DNA of 64,000 nucleotides from Hyalella azteca (Eukaryota > Arthropoda > Malacostraca > Amphipoda > Hyalellidae): contig NW_025940924.1 in the NCBI RefSeq assembly GCF_000764305.2, positions 128,133 through 192,132 on the forward strand. The letters run 5' to 3'. Shown here piece after piece: positions 1 through 11,110 of this stretch (within the stretch, counting starts at the first letter, position 1; every line of letters starts with the position of its first letter). The translations under genes were made by a program, and so were the position numbers. The notes under the pieces were generated by a model, which saw nothing but the letters and a program-made list of their open reading frames with translations, had not been told where the DNA came from and ran no database searches.

Positions 1-52
1 CCTCGTGTCAGTAATTAGTTCCATTTCCTCGTGTCAGTAATTAGTTCCATTT
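1..52. repeat. 26-bp tandem repeat, two copies, cut by the window edge
   Basis: Two identical 26-bp units (starting CCTCGTGTCAGTAATTAG) lie head to tail from base 1, so this is probably the right end of a longer array. Confidence 0.85.
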
Positions 53-625
53 CGAAAACACATACAGAATTTCGAGCAATAATATTAGCAAGATGATAGT
101 ATGTACGTGAAAGCGAATAATATTTTTCTCGAATAACAGGATGCAAAAATTATCGTGTTTTGAAAGTTGGCACGACTACGACCGGGCGGTCAACGTAATG
201 GTTGAAGTATTCAACGGAACGCATCATGATTTCCGAATTGAATATTTTTTTCTTAAATCCATCTATGAGGAAGAAATTTTCACGCTCGGATAGCGAGATC
301 TGCTTTAATGGAATTATTTCGTTGAATGAGAAGCCTGACGGCGATCAAACGAAACGAAAATTGCTCAGTTTTCTCTCATATTCCAATGAGTTTTGATTGT
401 TCCAGGGTAAATATCGGTACAGACGGAAAAATTTACCCTGAAAAGTCATGCAGGCGATCGAGAGGTTAAGTCTGATCCGCACGAGTGGATCGTGTTTGCC
501 GCATCCATATTGGCGCGCGGACCACACAGGCGTATCCATGATACGCTCCGGTGCTCCTCAGCATCGTAAACTTTGGCCATGAAGGCGGGCTAGAATGTAG
601 TGAAATTTTCATGTTATTCTGTCTC

Positions 626-921
626 TTTTTAGCGCATTTTCTCATTTATGGAAAAAATGCACTATTGTGCTCGCTATGTCCGTCCGTCCGTTTGTCCGTC
701 TGTCCGTCTATACGTCTGTCCGTATGTCCGTCTGTCCGTCTGTCCGTCTGTCCGTCATGTCCGTCCGTCCGTCTGTCCGTCTGTACGTCTATCCGTCTGT
801 ACGTCTGTCCGTCTGTACGTCTGTCCGTCTGTCCGTCCATCTGTAAGTGACCTCAAGTTTTCGTCGACGAGAAAATGCGCTCTCTGTCACTCACCGCAGT
901 GAGTACTGAGTTATATTTTTT
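626..921 (-). mobile_element. Dispersed GGAC/CCGT-core element, copy 1
   Basis: This copy reads opposite to the other two. It runs from TTTTTAGCGCATTTTCTC at 626 through a CCGT/CTGT microsatellite (about 675-843) to GAGAAAATGCGCT, CTCTGTCACTC and GAGTTATATTTTTT. The AGCGCATTTTCTC motif and its inverse bracket the microsatellite. The end sequences recur at 10940-11110 and 58022-58195. It has no coding capacity and looks like a non-autonomous element or an amplified repeat; its class is unknown. Confidence 0.65.
675..843. repeat. CCGT/CTGT microsatellite
   Basis: Tandem tetranucleotides, mostly TCCG with CTGT and TACG variants, about 40 units, form the core of dispersed element copy 1. Confidence 0.9.
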
Positions 922-2865
922 CAAGTAGTTATTGCCACTATCGTTTAGAGCCTGTGATATTAAGAGGTTTATTCGTGTAATTCGCTAATCTCATGTACTT
1001 CCTGCTGGCTTCCAGTCTTAATATAATTATGTGTATACTCCGCATTAAAAAAATATATTATCTACGGTTAAATACTTGCTGAATATAACGATGAATATAT
1101 GCGGCATCAACATTGCTTCTCGAGTAAGTTCATCGTTATAAATGATTTGGATTTCGTTTACACATCTACACGAATCTTTAAATTATTCTCAACATTGTCC
1201 AAGTGGAAGCGTATTTTCAAATAAATAGTTACGAGTTCGTAACTCTGTCAGCCAATCATGGATGGGTTTTCAAGCTAAGCTACCAATCACTGGCGAGAAA
1301 TCGACCGCAATGCATGTATACTCTAGTGAGTTTTGATAGAACGGCTCATGAATTCTCCGATAGTTGATTTCTTAAATAATTTAACCTGCTAGAGTTTTTA
1401 AATCATGAATATTTTCATTTAACAGTTGCCAAACTATTGGAGTCAAGGCCGCTCATCGGCCATAAAACTTTAGCGAATTTTGAACGATCATTTTGAATTG
1501 AAACCAACTGCATGGCCTCTTGTTAATCCAACCCAACTCAAGTTATAGTTGCTGCAACTCCAACTCCTACAAGCACATCATTATGGTTTTCACGTATGTG
1601 GAACGCTAAATTTATGCGCTGATAAAGCAGAGTCAGTTACTCAGTAAATAACGAATAAATACTCGACAAGTAGAACCGGGGTTCACAATATAACAGTTTA
1701 ATTTGTCCGTTATCTGGATTTTTCAACTAAGACAATTTGACAGCATGGCTATGCCTGAAAATAAATTCGACCACCAGAATAATGATAAAACAGTAATCGG
1801 AAAATAAGATTTAATCACAATGGTATTATGTCTATTAAACTGAAGTTAAATTTAGCGATATCAAAATATATAATTGTATATATTCACATCATCAACTTAA
1901 CAGAATTATTGTCAAAAAGGACGAAAAATCAGCAGATTAAGTCTCATGTAACAGCTAATGACGTCGCATTTCTATCTATTTTCAGCAAAGTTTGGTTTCA
2001 TTTGTGCAGGCTTAATTCTCACGAGTTTTAGTTAGTCAGCTTCCTGATGGGGTTGTGAGAGCGAGTGCACTTTTGCACCGGCCGTGCGCACTAAAATAAT
2101 CAGCTTTGGTAGGCCTGGCTTATAGGCCTCTTCCCCTCCTAAAAATATCGGGAATTGGCTCAAAAATAATCTTTACTTGTACTGGCGCCGCAGATTGATG
2201 AAATTTTCTGAAAGAACGCAGGAATATTTCACTGTAATGCAAATGAGAATGAATGGATATTAAGAATTAAAGATGCGCGTGGCAGGGTTGTTTTTCATTT
2301 AAAGTTTGTCTAATAAAGGGGGAAATTTATAATGCAGATTGAAGATAACAGATGTAATAAAATTAGCGAAAAATGTAGCGATACTGGGTAATTGCAAAAA
2401 AACGAAACATTCGCATTAACTTAAAACAGATGTAAAGTGAATAAGTTAAAGTTCAGCTGTTCCAAGCAGCAGCAGTTGAAACAGTTACAATGTCTCCTCA
2501 AAACAGCCGCTGTTTCCACGTCGGCCGTTCGTTCACTCATGACGTTAAAAATTTCGCTCGTAAATAAGCTCGCGTCCGTCGTAAAAGTTCAGTGACACTT
2601 GTTCACGGTGACGAATTTTTGCGGTAGCGTTGGAGCGCAAAGCTAACACGCCTTTGTCATACTGTATAAACTTGCTTTTGAAGCATCTCTGTCGGTGCTA
2701 AAAAAACATACTGTTTATTTAGTCGCTAATTTAGAGGCAGCCAAGCCAACAAACAAACCATGTCGCAGGCAGAAAATTCTCAGGCCTACGAACACATTGA
2801 GCTATGTTTTTTGTTGTGTTATTATGTATTTTCTGTGTTTATTCCTTACATTTCTATTCGTTTGC

Positions 2866-2935
2866 CCTTCTGCTGTTTGCCCTTATTTCTAACAGCAGAA
2901 TTTCTGCTGTTTGCCCTTATTCTGCTGTTCATTTC
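2866..2935. repeat. Short TTCTGCTGTTTGCCCTTAT repeat
   Basis: The motif CTGCTGTTTGCCCTTAT occurs twice with a further partial copy. It is small and imperfect. Confidence 0.5.
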
Positions 2936-3394
2936 ATGGTACTTTTTTTCAACTTCTCAGTGTCTTACGTTATTATTATTAGATTATTTATTATTTGTTT
3001 GAAGACATAGTATTGCCAACATTTCAACATTGAGTTTGCAGAGGAAAAAAATATTGGTTCTCTTGAGCAAGAATTTCTAATCCAGTAATGTTGTTTCTAA
3101 TCCAGTTTCACCATAGTTGTTTGCGTCGAATTTTGAATCAAAATTAAAGGTTTTAATTATAGATCAACAAACAAAATATATGATATTAGTCATTGAATCT
3201 ACCGTTAAAATGGGAAATATTTAGAGAAAAATAGTATTCTCTGTACAATTAGCAACGTCGGTGGACTTACATGTCTTACAGCGCTAGGCTGTAGGAATAT
3301 TACAAAAGAAGAAACAAATCACGATAATTTCAAGCTTAGAATTTGTCACTCCTGAAGCAGGAACTCCATCATCAGTTCTGGTCGCAATTTCAAC

Positions 3395-3600
3395 AAATGT
3401 AAAATCAGCATCATCAGCAGCAGTAAAAATATTATTAAATGTAAAATCAGCATCATCAGCAGCAGTAAAAATGTTATTAAATGTAAAATCAGCATCATCA
3501 GCAGCGGTAAAATGTCAATAAATATAAAATCAGCATGATAATTAAGCAGCAGTATAAATGTTATTAAATATAAAATCAGCATCATCAGCAGTAAAAATAT
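3395..3600. repeat. About 42-bp minisatellite (GTAAAATCAGCATCATCAGC)
   Basis: About five imperfect units, each containing GTAAAATCAGCATCATCAGC and an AT-rich half. The array abuts the left inverted arm at 3600. Related units reappear on the inner side of that arm at 3684-3799. Confidence 0.8.
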
Positions 3601-3683
3601 TAATACAACGAATATAATAAACGACCATATCTCATCTTAGCTTGAATATTGGGAATTTTCGAATATTGGGTACTGAAAACATC
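3600..3683 (+). repeat. Left 84-bp inverted arm
   Basis: It pairs with 4824-4907 in inverted orientation with one mismatch. It ends inward at CTGAAAACATC. Confidence 0.9.
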
Positions 3684-3799
3684 AAATGTGAAATCAGCAT
3701 CATCAGAAGCAGCAAAAATTCCAATAAATGTAAAATCAGCATCATCAGAAGCAGCAAAAATTCCAATAAATGTAAAATCAGCATCATCAGAAGCAGTAA
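3684..3799. repeat. Three inner units of the CAGCATCATCAGAAGCAG minisatellite
   Basis: Units of about 42 bp, closely related to those at 3395-3600 but with AGAAGCAGCAAAAATTCC in place of the other half. The stretch ends at the N at 3800. Confidence 0.8.
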
Positions 3800-3800
3800 N

Positions 3801-4691
3801 CTGCTTGGTGACTGACTCAGTCGTGACGTGTAACTGCTTGGTGACTGACTCAGTCGTGACGTGTAACTGCTTGGTGACTGACTCAGTCGTGACGTGTAAC
3901 TGCTTGGTGACTGACTCAGTCGTGACGTGTAACTGCTTGGTGACTGACTCAGTCGTGACGTGTAACTGCTTGGTGACTGACTCAGTCGTGACGTGTAACT
4001 GCTTGGTGACTGACTCAGTCGTGACGTGTAACTGCTTGGTGACTGACTCAGTCGTGACGTGTAACTGCTTGGTGACTGACTCAGTCGTGACGTGTAACTG
4101 CTTGGTGACTGACTCAGTCGTGACGTGTAACTGCTTGGTGACTGACTCAGTCGTGACGTGTAACTGCTTGGTGACTGACTCAGTCGTGACGTGTAACTGC
4201 TTGGTGACTGACTCAGTCGTGACGTGTAACTGCTTGGTGACTGACTCAGTCGTGACGTGTAACTGCTTGGTGACTGACTCAGTCGTGACGTGTAACTGCT
4301 TGGTGACTGACTCAGTCGTGACGTGTAACTGCTTGGTGACTGACTCAGTCGTGACGTGTAACTGCTTGGTGACTGACTCAGTCGTGACGTGTAACTGCTT
4401 GGTGACTGACTCAGTCGTGACGTGTAACTGCTTGGTGACTGACTCAGTCGTGACGTGTAACTGCTTGGTGACTGACTCAGTCGTGACGTGTAACTGCTTG
4501 GTGACTGACTCAGTCGTGACGTGTAACTGCTTGGTGACTGACTCAGTCGTGACGTGTAACTGCTTGGTGACTGACTCAGTCGTGACGTGTAACTGCTTGG
4601 TGACTGACTCAGTCGTGACGTGTAACAGCTTGGTGACTGACTCAGTCGTGACGTGTAACAGCTTGGTGACTGACTCAGTCGTGTTGTGTAA
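3801..4691. repeat. 33-bp satellite, 27 units, each with an AP-1 site
   Basis: The unit starts CTGCTTGGTGACTGACTCAG and continues TCGTGACGTGTAA. Units begin at 3801 and every 33 bp to 4659. All are essentially identical except the last two (CAGCTTGG at 4626 and 4659), and the final one has TGTTGTG for TGACGTG. Each has TGACTCA within the near-palindrome ACTGACTCAGT, plus a TGACGT half-site in all but the last. Because 33 is a multiple of 3 and the unit lacks stops, long frames open on both strands; these are not genes. The N at 3800 suggests the array is longer than shown. Confidence 0.95.
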
Positions 4692-4823
4692 TGACTTGTA
4701 GTAATTAATCACTTATTAAATTCTTTCGTTCCACTTCTCTGCATGCAAGTGATATCGATCCTATTTCCGGAACTTAAATTCGAAATTTTAGTAGTCTATT
4801 ACAGGATACAGATGTTGTGAATA

Positions 4824-4907
4824 GATGTTTTCAGTACCCAATATTCGAAAATTCCCTATATTCAAGCTAAGATGAGATATGGTCGTTTATTATATTCGTT
4901 GTATTAA
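4824..4907 (-). repeat. Right 84-bp inverted arm
   Basis: It starts GATGTTTTCAGTACCC and ends CGTTGTATTAA, and is the inverse of 3600-3683. Confidence 0.9.
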
Positions 4908-5593
4908 GAAACATTTTCTCATGGGCTGAATCGCGAAAACATATTTTTACCATTAGTTTCATCGTTTTCATTCCAGTATCGGCAATTAGATTGCATAAAC
5001 GAAACGTAACATGCATATACCTTGCAATTTCCCTTGCGTTGATAATCATGCAAATTCCTTATTATTTGCGAGGAATATTTTTCGTCTACGAGTTATTTCA
5101 TTCATTCCTGGAAAATACTTCCCTATATTTATTACGTAAGCTTGTTTTTTATCCAGTAATGTGGATATTTTTGACCGGCACCAGAGGTTGTGGTGAGTGA
5201 GGGCTAGGTTATCGCACCGGCGATCCCGGGATAAAAGAGATAGCGAGTTAAAATGCACGGCTTCAATGCTTATCAAAATTTTATAATGCTTCTATGGTCA
5301 AGTTGATGGTGTTTGCTCGATTGCAAAATAAATTTTAAATGAGAATTTGACAAGTTTTGGTGTGTAAAGATTACTATGTATCTATATTTTTGCCGGTGAA
5401 TAGAAAGGGCTTTGTGATAAATAATATTTTTTAGGTCACGGTGCATGACCAGATTAAAAATTCATAAGAAGAAATAGACAGTCACGTGTAAATTATTTTT
5501 TGGCATTTTTGTCACTTGACCTCTCAACAATACAATTTCAATAAAAAATTTTCACGGACTTGAAAGAAAAAGAGTTTCATCCTCAATTGCTGC

Positions 5594-5882
5594 ATGAAGT
5601 GCTGAGTGGTGAAGTGATGAGGGGTGAAGTGATGAGGGGTGAAGTGCTGAGTGGTGAAGTGCTGAATGGTGAAGTGCTGAGTGGTGAAGTGCTGAGTAGT
5701 GAAGTGCTGAGTGGTGAAGTGCTGAGGGGTGAAGTGTTGAGTGGTGAAGTGCTGAGTGGTGAAGTGCTGAGTGGTGAAGTGCTGAGATGAAGTGCTGAGG
5801 GGTGAAGTGCTGAGTGGTGAAGTGCTGAGTGGTGAAGTGCTGAGGGGTGAAGTGCTGAGTGGTGAAGTGCTGAGTGGTGAAG
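5594..5882. repeat. 15-bp minisatellite (GAAGTGCTGAGTGGT)
   Basis: About 19 units of GAAGTGCTGAGTGGT with GAGGGGT and GATGAGG variants. One unit near 5780 is shortened. The open frames it creates on both strands are a by-product of the 15-bp unit. Confidence 0.95.
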
Positions 5883-8819
5883 AGACCAATAACCGAAGCG
5901 TTCAGTGAGCCCAGGTGCATTGGCCGCTGCATGCATTGAAGCATAGCAGTAATCGATAAGTGAAATACATGAATTACCTATAGAATTTCAGGTAAACCAG
6001 TTCAACAAGTTTCAGGAAAGCTGCAACGTGCGCTCGCAGCTGCATTAAAAAAGCCTACGGCTGGTCGTAGACTTTGAAAAAAAAAACCGCCCGGAGCTGC
6101 TTTATAGAATTGCTAAACGAGTCCGGCGTGCCGCCATGATTTGCACGTGTCTCGATGTCCTGGCGAGATTGTCCTGCCTTTTATGTGCGACAAACGATAT
6201 TTTATCTCGCAATAATAAATGTTCTATTATTGAAAGTGATATTTGAATCAAACTTAAACTATTAATTCCCTTGCTGAATATATGTAGAACAAAGTATTTT
6301 CATATATTAGATATTAGTTATATTATTTTAATTCATTATTGTTCAGATTTTCGTTAATGCCCTGTCGATCGCTTATGAATCGATCGATTCGGTAACGAAG
6401 GAACAAAAATTTTTATTTCAAATTTCTGCGACTTTGATTCGAAGGATGAAATTTATAGTGACTGAATATAAGTGATTGATTGTTAAGTTTTAACCTAAAC
6501 TGATATATTAGTTCAAAAGGAAAAAACCTTGCACAGAGAAAATCCATTCAGTATCCTGTCAAAAGGAGGGAATCCAAATTTGGTATCAGCCTAATTTCGA
6601 AGATTAGGTTAAGGCAGTATTCGCTGAAAATTTAGAAAATGCTTTCATCTAATGTATATCCCATGCAACAAAAATTGCAACTCTGCTTTCTTTGAAAAAA
6701 AAAATTTTGGATAGCAATATAAGGAGAGCTTCAAATTTATCCAAAAAATCTTTCATTCTACTCTGCTTTTAACGGTTGTGGAATATCGATTTATAAAATT
6801 GCATATGTCCTGAATTATGTATTCGCGTGGAAATCCACATATACTCTCATGTTCTATCAACGAAACGTAATGGGTACCATTTTGATTTACTTAGAGGTAG
6901 TGCAATGTTGATGAAAATTCCAGTTATCCAACAAACGAAAGCGGAATTTCGATTTAGACAATTTCTTCCATTCATCAGACGAACAGGAAATGGAACCTCG
7001 CGTTACATCGCTCCGGTAATTCTCTTCTCACGTAAACATTCCCTCAGTAACACAACGAACTGATGGTCCTATGAATAACAATCGTTTACAAACACCTCCT
7101 TAATTCAACACACTTCATACATCGTGGATACCATGAAATTTGCGATGCAGAGCTGTCGTAAAAACTTTCTACTACGATCATGCCGGTTCCCAACATGTAT
7201 ATTGAATTCCAAGAACTGGTATTTCTAGGATCTGTTTTCAGTAATCAAGCGATGAGAATTTTCATCATGGGTTCTATAATTTCTAAAATAATTTCTTGTT
7301 TGTTTGTAGCGAAAACATGCATAGGAATGAAAATTATTCGTGGTTGGATTCTGCGATCACGGTCGGGAGAAAGCAACTTCAGGAGTTATTAAGAGTTAAG
7401 GGAGACTGCATGTTCCAAATGATAACAAAAGTTTGAAATTAAAACGATTATTATATTTCTATTTCATACATGGACGTGTCCGTAAATTTTTTTTCCAATT
7501 TTATTTGACATAGACAGTTTACTACAGTCCCAATTATAGAAATCGGATCGATTAATTACTTCCTCGATTGAACAAACTATTGAAATCCGGTTTTCTTTTT
7601 ACCTAAAATTCTTAAATCGGGATCAAGATTTAGCAAAATATGATAGGCTTACAAAAAATCATTTTGTATTTCAGAAATGAATGGATGAATGAAAATAAAT
7701 GCGGAATAAAACTTCGAAAAACCGAGTAAATTAATGTACAAATCATTTCTATTAATCTCAATTGCAAAAATTTGCAATCTCACACCGTAAGATTGTAACC
7801 CAACGCAAAGACCTCTGTTTTTTGGGGATATTATAAAACGTGATAAGTAAGTTAAATGAGTTTATCGTCTCCCGTAGAGTTTTATGTGAATTGCTAAATA
7901 GAAAACGGACGTAAATGGGAACGCTTAAAGCAAATTTAATATACACATGGTGCTAACTAATTTCATTCCTATAGAAGCGAATCTAAATTTAACCGTAGAT
8001 TTGAGGTCTTAAAATATTTTTGCTTGCTGGAAATGTGTTTAACAATTTTGGCAAATTTAATGCAATTATTGGATGATGTACAATGTGTATTTAAAATTTT
8101 CAGAAAATCGTACTAAAATTGCGCCGATAACTGACACAACTCCACCATGCCAATTATTTGCAATTACTTCTGCAAATCGCTTACGCTTGCAAATCATTTA
8201 TATTGATAATAAAATTTGGAAAGTAAATACATTAATTATTATGCTTCTCTAAATGCAAATTCTAACGAACTTTTACTGTAAATATGCATTTTTTCATTCA
8301 AAGAATAATTATTCACAACGACCCACAAACAACTTATTTTGATCTCGAAAAGTGAACGCGGCAGGGTAAATATTTTAATTTTCTTACGTGGAATGGCAAC
8401 ATCTCCTTCTTATTATTATGCTCATCCAATTTTCCGGGGATGCTATCAAGTTAGTGCTCAGTGAGCGTGAAGACAATATATTAGTTAACCTAAATTATAA
8501 TTAATAATCAGCGCTGTTCGCGACATGTGAGCGCGTAAAACTTGCTATGAGGACAAGATGTTTGCTGTCAGTTACTCGAATCTCTGAGCAAAATTGTTCA
8601 GGAAATGATTTCAGTCCCGAGGTTACTGATGATATGCAATTTCCATTTGGATACTGAAAATCTCCTAATAAGGGAAATAATTACAAGTGGAGCAGTTCAC
8701 AAAATGGGAAGCTTGGTGCATTCGAGTTGCCTTCGTTGGAAGCTCTAATTTCTTCTCCCTTGCTATTTGTTCTTATTCTTCCCCCAGTATTTGTCCCTTC
8801 CTTGGGGACAGGTTGGCAA

Positions 8820-9080
8820 GCCTGAAGCGGGAGAGCGTGGGGGTGAGAGGGTGAAACCCTCAGTTTGGGGGAGAGCGAGTGAGGGAAGAGTTGTTTTTAA
8901 AAGGAGCCGTCATCTCGGTTCCAAGAGGGCAGCTTTATATTCTGCTCGGCGAAAGAGGGAGGTTTTAAGATCATTCGTCGAGTGAGAAAAACTCCATGGA
9001 GCAGGCGGAGTCTGGTTAGTGAGGGAGCCTCCCTCGCTCGGAGAGGCGGAGTCTTAATTTTGAACTGAGAGTCCGTTACT
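8820..9080. other. Purine- and GC-rich island with a hairpin
   Basis: A G/A-rich plus strand (GGGGGTGAGAGGG, GGGGGAGAGCGAGTGAGGG) in an AT-rich setting. It contains the hairpin GAGGGAGcCTCCCTC at 9021-9035 (10-bp stem if one G:T pair is allowed) and the direct repeat GGCGGAGTCT on each side (about 9005 and 9045). It has no credible reading frame. Confidence 0.45.
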
Positions 9081-10352
9081 GCTGTTGGCTGAGGTACGAG
9101 ACTTTGATCAACGAAAATATTACCTCCGTTTTTTGTGCTTCTCTCCTCTCCTTTCCAAGCCCAAGGAGTTTTGAATTCACTTTCGATGACTTTGATGGAA
9201 TATTATTATGGAACGGAGAGGACGGTGCCTGTGCTGCTACAAATGGATGCGCATTTGTAAGTAGCTTCGGGGGCTACTCGTGCAGCCAAACCTTATATTC
9301 TTGCCCTCAAATAGGCAAGGGAAACTTGTCTCTGCCGGAACTCTTTATTCTCCAGCTGCGATGCCGCTTAAAAGGAAATTGGAGAGCACTCAGCCCTTCC
9401 AAAAGCCCGAAACTCTAAAGAAATTCTTCAGCCGATAATTTCAGGCCAAATGGAAATTCTTTAGGTAGAACAGAGGCACTTTCAATCACTGCAGCTAAGC
9501 TTGCATTTTCCTGCCGATTTGACGAGAAGCTCCTTAACATGACACCCAATCACATTATCTGCAGTGCATTTCTTAACAACTTTTATTCATTGAGTTGTAG
9601 TAAGGAAATTAATTAAGACTTACTTACCTGAAACTCAGGACTAAAAATTCACAATGATTTAATGAGACGTGAAGTTGATTCACGTTCTTTGAGCGTCACT
9701 TGCTATCATCATTCGTGCCACGAACTTCATTCATGCATATAATTATGCCAGTAAAATAAACCCAGAGTTTAAATAGAATACAGCTCACATTGAAGAATAA
9801 ATTATTAATTTTGTTCGCCTTCGGGAAGAATCATTTGGTAGGTTAGAAAGTCATTAGTCTAGTAAGAATTAAACTCTATTAATCAAACAATAATTTGAAG
9901 AGGAATGCAATTTAGACCTAATCCAATCTTTGGATGGCACTATTAAAATAAAAATCCAACTCATCGGAGTATATCCCTTAAGAAAATTACATTAAATCAA
10001 TAGTTCAAGATTCCAGCTTTACTTTAATATATTCATGATCGTGAAGCATTGAACGGCTCCTCAGTCAAATCGTGGGTGCTATAAAAAATGTTGATCTGCT
10101 GAACTTTGGGGGTATTATAGAAAACTGCTGTTTTTAATATAATTTGAATACATTGCACCTCGTGGTTGACTACAAATATTTTGATTTTCTCATCCGATGA
10201 TCTGATTGATTCCCTCCCGTCATCTGACGAAGAGTCATACTTGAATTCAACTTTGTTTCGTTGAATCAACATTAAATAAATCTTGTTTAGAGGTAAATAA
10301 AATTCTAGACTGATAGGAAGGAGCCGCATCGTGGCGTGCACAACCCGTGGAG

Positions 10353-10440
10353 TTTTCGGCGCTGTAGGCGTCAGTCAAGACGCGCGCGGCGGTCGACGCG
10401 CGATCGATCGCAACCTCGGGCCACCGCAGGGCGTCTAGAA
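10353..10440. other. CpG-dense patch
   Basis: It contains a cluster of CpG dinucleotides (GACGCGCGCGGCGGTCGACG, CGCGATCGATCG) far above the local level. It lies directly before the 56-bp duplication at 10444. It might be a regulatory or less-methylated island; the sequence alone does not say. Confidence 0.4.
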
Positions 10441-10443
10441 CCT

Positions 10444-10555
10444 GGCGTGGTTATGGTGCAATAACCTCTGCTGCTCGTACCTGCATATTGGTCATAAATG
10501 GCGTGGTTATGGTGCAATAACCTCTGCTGCTCGTACCTGCATATTGGTCATAAAT
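10444..10555. repeat. 56-bp direct duplication
   Basis: Two 56-bp copies beginning GGCGTGGTTATGGTGCAATA lie at 10444 and 10500 and look identical. An N follows at 10558, so more copies may be missing. Confidence 0.9.
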
Positions 10556-10558
10556 GGN

Positions 10559-10868
10559 ATAATAACCAATGTCACGTAATTGACCCGTAATAATAACCAC
10601 TGTCACGTAATTGACCCGTAATAATAACCAATGTCACGTAATTGACCCGTAATAATAACCACTGTCACGTAATTGACCCGTAATAATAACCAATGTCACG
10701 TAATTGACCCGTAATAATAACCAATGTCACGTAATTGACCCGTAATAATAACCAATGTCACGTAATTGACCCGTAATAATAACCACTGTCACGTAATTGA
10801 CCCGTTATAACAACTACTGTCATATAATTCAACCGTAATAATATCCAGTCTCATGTAATTACCACCAT
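10559..10868. repeat. 30-bp satellite, about ten units
   Basis: The unit is ATAATAACCAATGTCACGTA plus ATTGACCCGT. The first eight are nearly perfect, with ACCAATG and ACCACTG variants interspersed; the last two decay (from 10805 on), as is typical of an array edge. Confidence 0.93.
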
Positions 10869-10939
10869 AGTTCGAGTGTAAGTCTAACATGGAGCCCATG
10901 CAAAAGATGTAAAGATGATGAAATTTCTATCCAAGGTTG

Positions 10940-11110
10940 AAAAAATATAACTTAGTACTCAATGCAGTGAGTGCATGACAGAGAGCGCATTTTCTCGTCA
11001 ACAAAAACGTGAAGTCACGGACGGACAGACAGACGGACGGACGGACGGACAGACGGACATGGCGAGCACAATAGATAATTTTTTTCATAAATGAGAAAAT
11101 GCGCTAAAAA
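10940..11110 (+). mobile_element. Dispersed GGAC-core element, copy 2
   Basis: It runs from AAAAAATATAACTTAGTACTC through CAGAGAGCGCATTTTCTCGTC and a GGAC/AGAC core to GGACATGGCGAGCACAATAG and GAGAAAATGCGCTAAAAA. It is the same family as 58022-58195 (same orientation) and 626-921 (opposite). The core is shorter here. Confidence 0.65.

Larger units (their letters stand above)
3600..4907. mobile_element. Foldback-like element with 84-bp inverted arms around a 33-bp satellite
   Basis: The left arm (3600-3683, starting TTAATACAACGAATATAATA) and right arm (4824-4907) are inverted copies that agree at 83 of 84 positions; the one mismatch is in GAATATTGGG versus GAATATAGGG. Between them lie three units of the GTAAAATCAGC minisatellite, an N at 3800, 27 copies of a 33-bp unit, and about 130 bp of single-copy sequence. 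I see no target-site duplication outside the arms and no transposase. It could be a non-autonomous foldback transposon, or an inverted duplication formed by template switching. Confidence 0.65.

Noticed and set aside
3801..4691. CRISPR array
   Set aside because: There are no unique spacers between repeats, no cas genes, and the setting is eukaryotic; it is a head-to-tail satellite.
3600..4712. Frames of about 350-370 codons on both strands
   Set aside because: They are created by the stop-free 33-bp tandem unit, appear on both strands at once and cross an N. No domain or splice context supports coding.
5524..5944. Several overlapping frames of 76-130 codons
   Set aside because: All come from the 15-bp GAAGTGCTGAGTGGT array.
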